Of a stretch of DNA of 36,868 nucleotides, positions 22,548-29,492 are shown piece by piece. Position 1 is the stretch's first letter. Each line of letters starts with the position of its first letter. Source of the DNA: Candidatus Omnitrophota bacterium (GTDB lineage Bacteria > Omnitrophota > Gorgyraeia > Aquiviventales > Aquiviventaceae); assembly GCA_016198905.1 (NCBI GenBank), contig JACQHR010000034.1:1-36868 (forward strand). The letters run 5' to 3'. Below the pieces are notes generated by a model that was given only the letters and a program-made list of their open reading frames with translations, did no database searches and was not told the DNA's origin. The translations under genes and the position numbers were made by a program.

Positions 22548-24347
22548 ATGTCCACCTATTTTCGACTCTTGCGGTACCTCAAGCCTCACCTCGGGGTGTT
22601 AGGGATCGCCATCGGCTGTATGGCGCTCTCCACGCTCCTTGGCGGGGTCCAGATGGGTGCCATCTTTCCGCTGGCAGACCGCATTGTGACCGACAAGACC
22701 ATCCCCGTCCCCCATTGGCTGCCTGCCTGGGCGGTAGGGTTCGTCAGCCAGCTCAACACCATCTCCCCGCGAACGATGCTGACCGCTTTTGCCATCGCTA
22801 TTCCGATCCTCTTCTTTCTCAAGGGGTTGTTTGAATTCTGGCAGACCTTCTACATGAACGATGCGGCCCAGCGCGTCATCCGCGATCTGCGCCAGGCGCT
22901 GTTTGACCGCTACATGGGCCTCTCCCTCGACTACCACCAGAAGGCGACGACCGGCACGACGATGTCGCGCATCCTCTACGACACCGGCATCATTCAGAAC
23001 TCCATTACGGAAGGGCTCACCGACCTCGTGTTCCAGGGCTTCCAGGTCCTGATGTTCCTGGCGATTGCGCTGGCGATCAATTGGAAGCTCTCGCTAATCA
23101 TCGGCATCCTCGTGCCGCTCATCGCGTGGCCGATCCGGCACATCGGCAAGCTGCTCAAGAAGCTCTCCGAGCAGAGCCAGACGGTGATGGGGCAGCTGAA
23201 CTCCACGATCCTCGAGTCGATTTCCGGCATTCAAGTGGTCCAAGCGTTCTTGATCGAGCAGACGGCGAAGGCGAAGTTTGCCAACGCCAACGAGCGTTCC
23301 TACCGCCTGACACGGAAGGTCCAGAAGCGCATGAACTACCTCTCGCCGCTGACCGAGCTGACCGGCGCCTTGGGGGGTGCGGTCGTGTTCTGGTACGGCG
23401 GGCGGGCGGTGATGAACAATGAGGCGACGCTCGGCACGTTCATGACGTTCCTCTTTTCGATTCTCTCGCTCATGCGTCCGTTTAAGCGGCTGGCACGGCT
23501 CCATGCGGTGAACCAGCAAGCCCTCGCCGCCGCCGATCGCATCTTCGAGGTGCTGGATGCGCCCTCCAGCGTGGTGGAACATCCCAAGGCGCGCGTGCTG
23601 CCGCTGTTTCATCGCGAGATCGCCTACGAGCACGTCTCGTTTCACTATGACGTGCATCCAGCACTTCGCGATGTCTCGCTGACGATTCACGCCGGCGAGA
23701 CGATTGCGCTGGTCGGGCCTAGCGGCGGGGGCAAGACCACGCTGGTCAACCTACTGCCGCGCTTCTATGACCCGCGGGCGGGACGCATTCGCATTGACGG
23801 CATCGACGTGAAGCACGTGACGTTGTCGTCGCTGCGAGGACAGATCAGCCTCGTGACGCAAGAGACGTTCTTGTTCAACGATACGGTGCGCGCCAACATC
23901 GCCCTCGGCCATCCCGAGGCCGATTTTGTCAAGGTGGTCGAAGCCGCGAAGCTGGCCAACGCGCACACGTTTATCACGAGACTCCCGAAGGGCTACGACA
24001 CGATGATCGGCGAGCGCGGCGACACGCTCTCAGGCGGCGAGCGCCAACGCCTCTCGATCGCGCGAGCCCTCTTTAAGAATCCAGCGATTTTGATTTTCGA
24101 TGAAGCAACGAGCCAGCTCGACGCCGAGTCCGAGCATCTCGTAACCGAAGCCATTGAGCGGCTGACCAGGGGTCGCACCGTCATCTTTATCGCGCATCGG
24201 TTGTCCACGGTCCGGCTCGCCCACCGGATTGTGTTGCTTCAGGAAGGGCGCATTGTGGAACACGGCAGTCACGACGAGCTCCTGCAAAAGAGCCTCCTCT
24301 ACCGGAGGTTCTGTGAGCTGCAATTGATTCACACAGGCAAGTCCTGA
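22548..24347 (+). CDS. msbA: MsbA-type ABC transporter, lipid A flippase
   Basis: A 599-residue half-transporter: a six-helix type IV exporter domain (about residues 1-310) followed by an ATPase domain. ATPase motifs are all present: Walker A VGPSGGGKTTLVNLL, Q-loop SLVTQETFLF, signature LSGGERQRLSIARAL, Walker B AILIFDEATSQLD and the switch His in IFIAHRLSTV. YHQKATTGTTMSRILYD matches the coupling-helix region of MsbA and related exporters. Location beside lpxB supports the lipid A-core flippase role, although a general lipid or peptide exporter cannot be excluded. The gene is divergent from the lpxB operon. Its last codons overlap a palindromic repeat at 24341-24384. Confidence 0.9.
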   Translation: MSTYFRLLRYLKPHLGVLGIAIGCMALSTLLGGVQMGAIFPLADRIVTDKTIPVPHWLPAWAVGFVSQLNTISPRTMLTAFAIAIPILFFLKGLFEFWQTFYMNDAAQRVIRDLRQALFDRYMGLSLDYHQKATTGTTMSRILYDTGIIQNSITEGLTDLVFQGFQVLMFLAIALAINWKLSLIIGILVPLIAWPIRHIGKLLKKLSEQSQTVMGQLNSTILESISGIQVVQAFLIEQTAKAKFANANERSYRLTRKVQKRMNYLSPLTELTGALGGAVVFWYGGRAVMNNEATLGTFMTFLFSILSLMRPFKRLARLHAVNQQALAAADRIFEVLDAPSSVVEHPKARVLPLFHREIAYEHVSFHYDVHPALRDVSLTIHAGETIALVGPSGGGKTTLVNLLPRFYDPRAGRIRIDGIDVKHVTLSSLRGQISLVTQETFLFNDTVRANIALGHPEADFVKVVEAAKLANAHTFITRLPKGYDTMIGERGDTLSGGERQRLSIARALFKNPAILIFDEATSQLDAESEHLVTEAIERLTRGRTVIFIAHRLSTVRLAHRIVLLQEGRIVEHGSHDELLQKSLLYRRFCELQLIHTGKS

Positions 24348-24384
24348 GCGAGGCCCGCCTGCGCGGCGGGACGAGTCGAAGGAC
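24341..24384. repeat. Composite palindromic element overlapping the msbA stop
   Basis: GTCCTGAGCGA (24341-24351) and CGAGTCGAAGGAC (24372-24384) are the two parts of a common intergenic word, GTCCTGAGCGAGTCGAAGGAC, split by a 20-base insert carrying the hairpin CCCGCC-TGCGC-GGCGGG (24354-24370). The last msbA codon and stop lie in the left part. The arrangement looks like one palindromic element nested in another. Confidence 0.5.
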
Positions 24385-24410
24385 TGCAGCGCATTCACGC
24401 AGAGCCCAAG

Positions 24411-24430
24411 CCCGCCCATTGACGGGTGGG
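24411..24430 (+). promoter_or_regulatory. Hairpin in the rpsB leader
   Basis: CCCGCCC-ATTGAC-GGGTGGG forms a 7-bp stem with one G-U pair, 37 bases before the rpsB start. Bacterial rpsB leaders are often structured for feedback by S2, but no consensus was verified here. Confidence 0.3.
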
Positions 24431-24467
24431 TGCGTCGGTACAGTCGCAAGCAGAGGAGTAGGGACGG

Positions 24468-25244
24468 ATGACGACCTCACTGGTCAGGCAGTTGCTCGAC
24501 GCGGGGGTGCACTTCGGCCACCAGACGAAGCGGTGGAATCCGAAGATGAAGCGGTTCATTTTCGGCAGCCGCTCCGGAATTTACATCATCGACCTGGAGA
24601 AGACCGAACAGTGCCTGAAGGCGGCGTGCGATTTCGTCGAGGAGCTCACGGCGAAAGGTCAGCACGTCCTCATCGTTGGCACGAAGAAGCAGGCCAAGCC
24701 CATTCTCGAAGCGGAAGCCAAACGCGCCGGCATGCCGTATGTCGTGAACCGTTGGCTCGGCGGGACGCTGACGAATTTCCAAACGATCAAAGCCAACATC
24801 GATCGCCTGCTGGAGCTGCGCAAGCAGAAGGCCGACGGGTTCTTCGAGCGGATTTCCAAGAAAGACGCCAAGCGCTTTGGCAAGCAGCTCGAGCGCCTCG
24901 AGGAGGGCTTCTGCGGGCTGGCGGAGATGACAAAGCTGCCCGGGTGTCTGTTCATCGTGGACACGAAGCGGGAGGGCATCGCCGTGCACGAGGCCAATCG
25001 GCTCAACATCCCGATCGTGGCGATCAGCGATACGAATACGGACCCGGACACCATCACGTATCCCATTCCGGGCAATGACGACGCCATTCGTTCGATCAAG
25101 CTGCTGGTCTCCGCGATCGTGGACAGCGTGATCGCCGGGAAGCAGAAGTTTGAGCTCGCATCGCAACCCACACCGATCGCGCCCGAAGGCGGCGCGGATA
25201 CCGATACCACGCACGTCGCTCAGGAGCCCCAGCAGGTTCCCTGA
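24468..25244 (+). CDS. rpsB: 30S ribosomal protein S2
   Basis: A 258-residue ribosomal protein. The N-terminus LVRQLLDAGVHFGHQTKRWNPKMKRFIFGSRSGIYIIDLEKT and the core VNRWLGGTLTNFQTIKANIDRLLEL are unmistakable. The C-terminus is extended by a Pro/Thr-rich tail. A purine-rich GGAGTAGGGACGG precedes ATG 24468. It leads the conserved rpsB-tsf-pyrH-frr translation cluster. Confidence 0.97.
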   Translation: MTTSLVRQLLDAGVHFGHQTKRWNPKMKRFIFGSRSGIYIIDLEKTEQCLKAACDFVEELTAKGQHVLIVGTKKQAKPILEAEAKRAGMPYVVNRWLGGTLTNFQTIKANIDRLLELRKQKADGFFERISKKDAKRFGKQLERLEEGFCGLAEMTKLPGCLFIVDTKREGIAVHEANRLNIPIVAISDTNTDPDTITYPIPGNDDAIRSIKLLVSAIVDSVIAGKQKFELASQPTPIAPEGGADTDTTHVAQEPQQVP

Positions 25245-25353
25245 CGGATCTGGCATGGCGGGGCCACGTCGGCAGCGGCGCACGAAACCGGGTACGCGAT
25301 CGCGCGCGGCGCGGCCAACCGCACAACAACAGCGACATCCACGGAGTCCATCC

Positions 25354-25884
25354 ATGAGCAAACCCGCATCGGCAACACCAAAGGTTCCCGTTGAAGCGAT
25401 TAAGGCGCTGCGCGACAAAACCAGCGCATCACTGAACGACGTCCGACACGCCCTGGAAGCCTCAGGCGGCAACGAGGCCAAAGCCCTCGAGTGGTTACGC
25501 CAGCGCGGCGCGCAAATCGCCGAGAAGCGGCAGGGACGCGCGACCGGCCAGGGGCGGGTCGAATGCTACATTCACCACGATGGGCGGCTCGGGGCGCTCG
25601 TGGAAGTCAACTGCGAGACCGACTTCGTGGCGCGCACGCCGGAGTTCATGCAGTTCTGCCGCGACGTGGCGATGCACGTGGCGGCCATGAGCCCGCGCTT
25701 CATCAAGCCGGAGGAGGCACCCGCCGGCACGTCGGCGGAGGACGCGAAGGCGGCCGCTTTGCTCGAGCAACTGTTCGTGAAGGATCCCAAGACGACCGTG
25801 GGTGAGCTGCTGAAAGGGCTCATTGCCAAGACCGGGGAAAACGTCGTCATCCGACGGATCACGCAGTTTACCGTCGGCGGGTAA
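25354..25884 (+). CDS. tsf: Elongation factor Ts, short form
   Basis: A 176-residue guanine nucleotide exchange factor for EF-Tu. The UBA-like N-terminus VEAIKALRDKTSASLNDVRHALEASGGNEAKALEWLRQRG and core EVNCETDFVARTPEFMQF identify it. It is much shorter than the E. coli protein (283 residues) and resembles the single-core forms of Thermus and mitochondria-like types. The usually strict TGAGMMDCK motif reads TSASLNDVR, an unusual variant in the part that meets EF-Tu. ATG 25354 is preceded by GGAG. The position between rpsB and pyrH is standard. Confidence 0.93.
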   Translation: MSKPASATPKVPVEAIKALRDKTSASLNDVRHALEASGGNEAKALEWLRQRGAQIAEKRQGRATGQGRVECYIHHDGRLGALVEVNCETDFVARTPEFMQFCRDVAMHVAAMSPRFIKPEEAPAGTSAEDAKAAALLEQLFVKDPKTTVGELLKGLIAKTGENVVIRRITQFTVGG

Positions 25885-25932
25885 GCCAGGACATCCGTCT
25901 ACACGCCGCACGCATGCGGCAACGAGGAGGAC

Positions 25933-26721
25933 ATGGTCCTCATGGCGTCAGGAACAAAGCGTACGACTCGCGTCGCAGCTTCCGTGAGCGCTTCAAGGAC
26001 GTCGAAGTACAAGCGGATCGTGCTGAAGCTCAGCGGCGAAGCGCTGCAGGGCAAGTTGGGATTCGGCATCGATCCGGATGTCCTCAATGATTTGGCGCGG
26101 CAAATCAAAGAGCTGCGCGACCTCGGCGTGCAAGTCACCGTGGTCGTCGGGGGCGGCAACATCTTCCGCGGGTTGAAGACATCCTCCGCGACGGGCATGG
26201 AGCGCGCCACCGCCGATTACATGGGGATGCTCGCCACGGCCATCAATGGGCTCGCCCTGCAGGATGCGCTGGAGCGCAGCGGGGTGGCCACGCGCGTGCA
26301 GAGCGCCATCGAGATTGCCAAAGTCGCCGAGCCGTATATCCGGCGGCGCGCAATACGGCATCTGGAGAAAGGCCGTGTGGTCATCTTCGTCGGCGGCATC
26401 GGCAACCCCTTCTTCACGACGGATACGACGGCCGCCCTGCGCGCGATGGAAATCGGCGCGGATGTCGTGCTGAAGGCCACCCAGGTGGACGGTATCTACA
26501 CGGACGATCCGATGACGAACCGGCAAGCCAAGAAATTCACGACGCTCAGCTTCTCGGATGTCCTGAAGAAAGGGCTCAAAGTGATGGACGCCACGGCGGT
26601 CAGCCTGTGCATGAGCGGCAACATCCCCATCATCGTGTTTGATCTGCATCGGCCGGGCAACATTAAACGGGCGGTTTGTGGTGAGCCGGTCGGCACGCAG
26701 GTGGTGCCGAGCAAGCCTTGA
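25933..26721 (+). CDS. pyrH: Uridylate kinase (UMP kinase)
   Basis: A 262-residue amino acid kinase-fold enzyme that phosphorylates UMP to [28 protein letters not shown], the [20 protein letters not shown] helix, and [16 protein letters not shown] are diagnostic. The 20-residue basic N-terminal extension is unusual. Two ATGs compete: 25933 is only two bases after AGGAGG and 25942 is 11 bases after it, so the true start may be the second. It lies in the rpsB-tsf-pyrH-frr cluster, and frr follows 10 bases later. Confidence 0.96.
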   Translation: MVLMASGTKRTTRVAASVSASRTSKYKRIVLKLSGEALQGKLGFGIDPDVLNDLARQIKELRDLGVQVTVVVGGGNIFRGLKTSSATGMERATADYMGMLATAINGLALQDALERSGVATRVQSAIEIAKVAEPYIRRRAIRHLEKGRVVIFVGGIGNPFFTTDTTAALRAMEIGADVVLKATQVDGIYTDDPMTNRQAKKFTTLSFSDVLKKGLKVMDATAVSLCMSGNIPIIVFDLHRPGNIKRAVCGEPVGTQVVPSKP

Positions 26722-26731
26722 GGAGGATACG

Positions 26732-27298
26732 ATGGTCATGACCGTCCAGACTGTCTCCAAGGATGTGGAAGAGAAGATGAAGAAGGCTGTGGCCACCGTG
26801 ACGCGCGAGTTCACGGAAATCCGCGGCGGGCGCGCCACGCCGTCGCTGGTCGAACACGTGACGGTGGATTACTACGGAGCCGCGACACCGTTGAAGCAGT
26901 TGGCGGCGATTACCGCGCCCGAATCGAACATGCTCGTGATCCAGCCGTGGGATGCGAAGGTGGCACCCGAAATTGAGAAAGCGATCCTCAAGGCGTCGAT
27001 TGGGGTGACCCCAATTATGGATGGCAAGGTCGTCCGGCTGCCAATCCCGCCGCTGACCGGCGATCGACGGGAAGAGCTCATCAAAGTCATCCATAAAATG
27101 GCGGAGGAAGGCCGGGTCAACGTCCGCACCGTCCGCCGCGACGCCAACGAGGCGATCAAGAAGCTGAAGGCCGACAAGCAGGTCAGCGAGGACGACGCCT
27201 TCAAAGCGCAGGATCTCACGCAGAAGCTGACCGATAAATACGTCGAGCAAATTAACGCGCTGGTCAAATCTAAAGAACACGAACTCCACAGCGTCTAA
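26732..27298 (+). CDS. frr: Ribosome recycling factor
   Basis: A 188-residue factor that, with EF-G, splits post-termination ribosomes. EKMKKAVATVTREFTEIRGGRATPSLVEHVTVDYYGAATPLKQLAAI and RREELIKVIHKMAEEGRVNVRTVRRDANE are standard RRF sequence, with a normal length. AGGAGG lies six bases before ATG 26732. It is the last gene of the translation cluster; the usual uppS-cdsA genes do not follow here. Confidence 0.97.
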   Translation: MVMTVQTVSKDVEEKMKKAVATVTREFTEIRGGRATPSLVEHVTVDYYGAATPLKQLAAITAPESNMLVIQPWDAKVAPEIEKAILKASIGVTPIMDGKVVRLPIPPLTGDRREELIKVIHKMAEEGRVNVRTVRRDANEAIKKLKADKQVSEDDAFKAQDLTQKLTDKYVEQINALVKSKEHELHSV

Positions 27299-27329
27299 CG
27301 CGCCTTCCCCAGTGATCGCCGACCATCCG

Positions 27330-27358
27330 TTGATAATATCATTGTATCATGATATAGT
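27330..27358 (+). promoter_or_regulatory. Promoter and palindromic operator of the toxin-antitoxin pair
   Basis: TTGATA (27330-27335) and TATAGT (27353-27358) are 17 bases apart. Between and over the -10 lie the palindrome TATCATGATA (27345-27354) and a second TATCAT at 27337-27342. Such direct and inverted half-sites over a promoter are typical of antitoxin autoregulation. Confidence 0.6.
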
Positions 27359-27378
27359 TTTCAGCGGAGGTGAAGCCC

Positions 27379-27639
27379 ATGCAATTCGTCACGACCAACA
27401 TCCGGTTAGGCGCCGAGATCTATCAGCGCCTGCGGCTGAAAGCCGCCTATGAGCGCAAAAGCCTTGCGCAACTGATCCGCGACGCCGTGGAGCAAGTCTA
27501 TGGCAGGCCGCAGCGGACGTCGCGACTGCGTAAAGGCCGGCAGGCCGATCCGTTTTTCAACGTGATCGGCATTTGCCGCAGTCGCGTGAAGGACGGCGCG
27601 GTGCATCACGATCGTGACATCTATGGAGTGAACTCCTGA
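27379..27639 (+). CDS. Antitoxin, ribbon-helix-helix VapB-like
   Basis: An 86-residue small DNA-binding antitoxin. MQFVTTNIRLGAEIYQRLRLKAAYERKSLAQLIRDAVEQVY is a ribbon-helix-helix pattern: a short beta strand, then two helices with a basic surface. The C-terminal half (about residues 50-86) is less ordered, as expected for the toxin-neutralising tail. GGAGG lies about eight bases before ATG 27379. Its stop overlaps the first codon of the toxin gene, and its promoter carries a palindrome, both typical of vapBC operons. Confidence 0.75.
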   Translation: MQFVTTNIRLGAEIYQRLRLKAAYERKSLAQLIRDAVEQVYGRPQRTSRLRKGRQADPFFNVIGICRSRVKDGAVHHDRDIYGVNS

Positions 27640-28049
27640 AGCTCTTCGTGGACACCAGTGCCTTGGTTGCCTTAGCCGATCGCGCTGACGGGTGTCACGC
27701 TATGGCGAAGGCGTTTCTCCATTCGATCCCATCCGGCGTACGCTTCCACACCTCGAACTATATCCTGGATGAGACGATCACGCGGCTTCGGCTCACCGTT
27801 GGAGTGGATGTGGCTATCCGAGCCGCCGAAGCGCTGTGGGCCAGCGAGCTCTATCAGATTCACATGGTGGACCACGCGCTCGAGCGCGAGGCGCTGCGGC
27901 TAATGCGCAAGTACGCTGATCAGCGGCTCAGTTTTACTGATTGCACAACCATCGCCTTGCTGAAACAATTAGAAATGGACCAGGTTTTTGCTTTTGACGA
28001 GGACTTCAGCAAAGTCGGCTACCGCGTGTTGCCAGAAACCTTACGGTAA
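27636..28049 (+). CDS. PIN-domain toxin VapC-like, probable CTG start
   Basis: A 137-residue RNase toxin. The PIN acidic residues are visible: Asp in LFVDTSALVALAD, Glu in YILDETITRLR, Asp in FTDCTTIALL and Asp in FAFDEDFSKVGY. The family starts MKLFVDTSALV, and the only in-frame codon before KLF is CTG at 27636, seven bases after GGAG. The first canonical start, GTG 27648, would remove the first beta strand and sits about 20 bases from that site. CTG overlaps the antitoxin TGA as CTGA, giving coupling that keeps toxin output low. Confidence 0.75.
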   Translation: MKLFVDTSALVALADRADGCHAMAKAFLHSIPSGVRFHTSNYILDETITRLRLTVGVDVAIRAAEALWASELYQIHMVDHALEREALRLMRKYADQRLSFTDCTTIALLKQLEMDQVFAFDEDFSKVGYRVLPETLR

Positions 28050-28050
28050 C

Positions 28051-28061
28051 ATCGGGGACGT
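28051..28061 (+). repeat. Short dispersed motif CGGGGACGTTT, first copy
   Basis: The motif near 28051-28064 recurs at about 28947-28960, once after the toxin gene and once after the truncated archease. Related GGGGACRTT words are commonly associated with RAYT-like elements. The coordinates mark the first copy to within a few bases. Confidence 0.35.
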
Positions 28062-28089
28062 TTTTCACTTGCTCGCTCTTTCACAATTT

Positions 28090-28162
28090 GGGGCGCTAGC
28101 TCACCAGGTAGAGCAACAGCCTTTTAAGCTGTGGGTACTGGGTTCGAGTCCCAGGCGCCCCA
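28090..28162 (+). tRNA. tRNA-Lys (UUU)
   Basis: A 73-base cloverleaf. Acceptor strands GGGGCGC and GCGCCCC pair perfectly with discriminator A. The anticodon stem ACAGC/GCTGT encloses CTTTTAA with anticodon TTT, and the T arm contains GGTTCGAGTCC. CCA is not encoded. A 9-bp hairpin follows immediately. Confidence 0.95.
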
Positions 28163-28191
28163 TTTCGCATGCGCGCTGGCGAATGCGAAAT
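28162..28191 (+). terminator. Hairpin directly after tRNA-Lys
   Basis: ATTTCGCAT (28162-28170) and ATGCGAAAT (28183-28191) form a perfect 9-bp stem that begins at the tRNA discriminator base. It may serve as a processing or termination signal; no long T-run follows. A second 7-bp stem, CCCCGCC/GGCGGGG, lies at 28201-28225. Confidence 0.5.
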
Positions 28192-28250
28192 GATCCCGAA
28201 CCCCGCCGAAATCAGTGAGGCGGGGTGAGGGACCACGCACATACACACCA

Positions 28251-28505
28251 ATGACTTGGTACCTCTACATTCTTCAATGCGAAGACGCATCGCTTTACAC
28301 GGGCATTGCCCTCAATGTCCAACAGCGTCTTGCGCGGCATCAGGCTGGTAAGGGATCGAAGTATGTAAGGAGCAAAGGCCAGGTCACGCTTGTCCACATG
28401 GAGCCTCACAAGACGAAATCGGCCGCGCTGCGTCGAGAGCGTGAAATTAAATCCTGGTCCCGTCGGAAGAAAATGGCCCTGATCTATGGCCCCGAGCGGC
28501 CATGA
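28251..28505 (+). CDS. GIY-YIG nuclease-superfamily protein (UPF0213-like)
   Basis: An 84-residue single-domain protein. WYLYILQCEDASLYTGIALNVQQRLARHQAGKGSKYVRSKG carries the GIY and YIG equivalents (LYI, YTG) and the conserved arginine (RLARH); AALRREREIKSWSRRKK follows with the usual glutamate-bearing helix. It resembles the YhbQ/UPF0213 proteins, small nucleases of unclear cellular role. A GTG at 28215 would add 12 residues from a hairpin region and is less likely. The next gene overlaps its stop by four bases, so the two are coupled. Confidence 0.85.
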   Translation: MTWYLYILQCEDASLYTGIALNVQQRLARHQAGKGSKYVRSKGQVTLVHMEPHKTKSAALRREREIKSWSRRKKMALIYGPERP

Positions 28506-28822
28506 CTTCATCTCCCCCATCGCTGACGATTGCACAAGAACAATCAGTATTGCGCCGAATACGAAAGAGACGACGCTATTTCTGGTTCTTCTTCTTCAGT
28601 GTTGGTCCAGCGTTCGTGCTCTGCGAATTGCTTACTCATTCTGATACTGTATCTCTCTGGTGTGCGGTAATCCCTGGAGCAGGGTTTGCTATTTATGGGC
28701 TGTTGGTATCTTTAAGTCACTGTCCGCGGTGTCATCATCTTTTCCACACCAGTAAGTGGGGTGTTAGCAACCCATGGACAAAACGGTGCTTGAACTGTGG
28801 CCTGCGTCTTTGTGAGCCATGA
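28502..28822 (+). CDS. Small membrane protein with C-terminal zinc ribbon
   Basis: A 106-residue hypothetical protein. A basic N-terminus (RRIRKRRRYFW) is followed by two hydrophobic helices (FFFFSVGPAFVLCELL and LWCAVIPGAGFAIYGLLVSL). The C-terminus has CPRCHHLF and, 18 residues later, CLNCGL, a four-cysteine zinc-ribbon arrangement likely facing the cytoplasm. I do not recognise a named family. It overlaps the GIY-YIG gene (ATGA at 28502) and the archease fragment (ATGA at 28819). Confidence 0.65.
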   Translation: MTSSPPSLTIAQEQSVLRRIRKRRRYFWFFFFSVGPAFVLCELLTHSDTVSLWCAVIPGAGFAIYGLLVSLSHCPRCHHLFHTSKWGVSNPWTKRCLNCGLRLCEP

Positions 28823-28944
28823 CAATGTCGGTAGCCAAGGAAGGCTACGAATTCTTCGACCACACAGCCGACATTGGGATACGGGCAGAGGCTACGACGC
28901 TGCAGGCATTGTTCGTGTCGATGGCGCGCGGCCTGACTGAGTAA
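28819..28944 (+). pseudogene. Truncated archease duplicate
   Basis: A 41-residue reading frame encodes the archease N-terminus: GYEFFDHTADIGIRAEATTL, then QALFVSMARGLTE and a stop. It matches the intact archease 28 bases downstream (GYAFFNHTADIGIRAEASTL, EELFIRMAQGLTE) and stops exactly where the intact protein continues LLVEDSPL. The catalytic C-terminus is missing. A CGGGGACGTTT motif abuts the stop, so insertion or recombination at that motif probably produced the truncation. Its start overlaps the preceding gene by four bases, so it could still be translated. Confidence 0.85.
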
Positions 28945-28971
28945 AAACGGGGACGTTTCTATTTTCCGACC

Positions 28972-29394
28972 ATGCAGGATCGGGGGTACGCGTTTTTCAA
29001 CCACACCGCCGATATCGGCATCCGAGCCGAAGCCTCAACGCTGGAGGAGCTCTTCATCCGTATGGCGCAGGGACTGACCGAGCTGTTGGTTGAGGACAGC
29101 CCCTTGCAGCCCCGCGAGGCGCGGTCGATTGAGTTGACAGCGGACGATGCTGCCTCGCTGCTGCTGAAGTGGTTGCAGGAACTGCTGTTTTGGTTTGCCA
29201 CCGAGCGTTTTGCGCCGATCCGGTACGTGCTCACAGAGGTCACGCCGACGTCGCTGCGGGGCACAGTGCGTGGCGAGCGCTTCGATCCGGCGCGCCACCA
29301 GCAGGGCCGGGAAGTGAAGGCCATTACTCGACATTTGCTGCGTGCTGAGCCGTGCGAGGACGGCTGGGTAGGCGAGGTGATCGTGGACATCTGA
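28972..29394 (+). CDS. Archease, RtcB-activating protein
   Basis: A 140-residue cytoplasmic chaperone-like cofactor that speeds guanylylation and turnover of the RNA ligase RtcB. RGYAFFNHTADIGIRAEASTLEELF is the family start, with the metal-binding aspartate in HTADIG. LLKWLQELLFWFATERFAP and the C-terminal pattern REVKAITRH, GWVGEVIVDI complete the fold. No Shine-Dalgarno is evident before ATG 28972. It is 98 bases upstream of rtcB, a common pairing across bacteria and archaea. Confidence 0.92.
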   Translation: MQDRGYAFFNHTADIGIRAEASTLEELFIRMAQGLTELLVEDSPLQPREARSIELTADDAASLLLKWLQELLFWFATERFAPIRYVLTEVTPTSLRGTVRGERFDPARHQQGREVKAITRHLLRAEPCEDGWVGEVIVDI

Positions 29395-29400
29395 TCGCGA

Positions 29401-29463
29401 GCAATCAGCAGTCCCCGCCACACGACGCGGCGGGTCCGCCTCTGGCGGAAGCGATCAGCAATC
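29401..29463. repeat. Palindromic element of the GGCGG-R-TCCGCC class, copy 1
   Basis: The core GGCGGGTCCGCC-TCT-GGCGGA (29429-29449) lies between two AT/CAGCA-rich flanks, GCAATCAGCA (29401-29410) and GATCAGCAATC (29453-29463). The same core with one change recurs at 30994-31014, also between flanks that repeat each other. It fills the archease-rtcB gap. Confidence 0.6.
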
Positions 29464-29492
29464 GGCAGGAGCAAGGAACATCCGGGGTCGCC

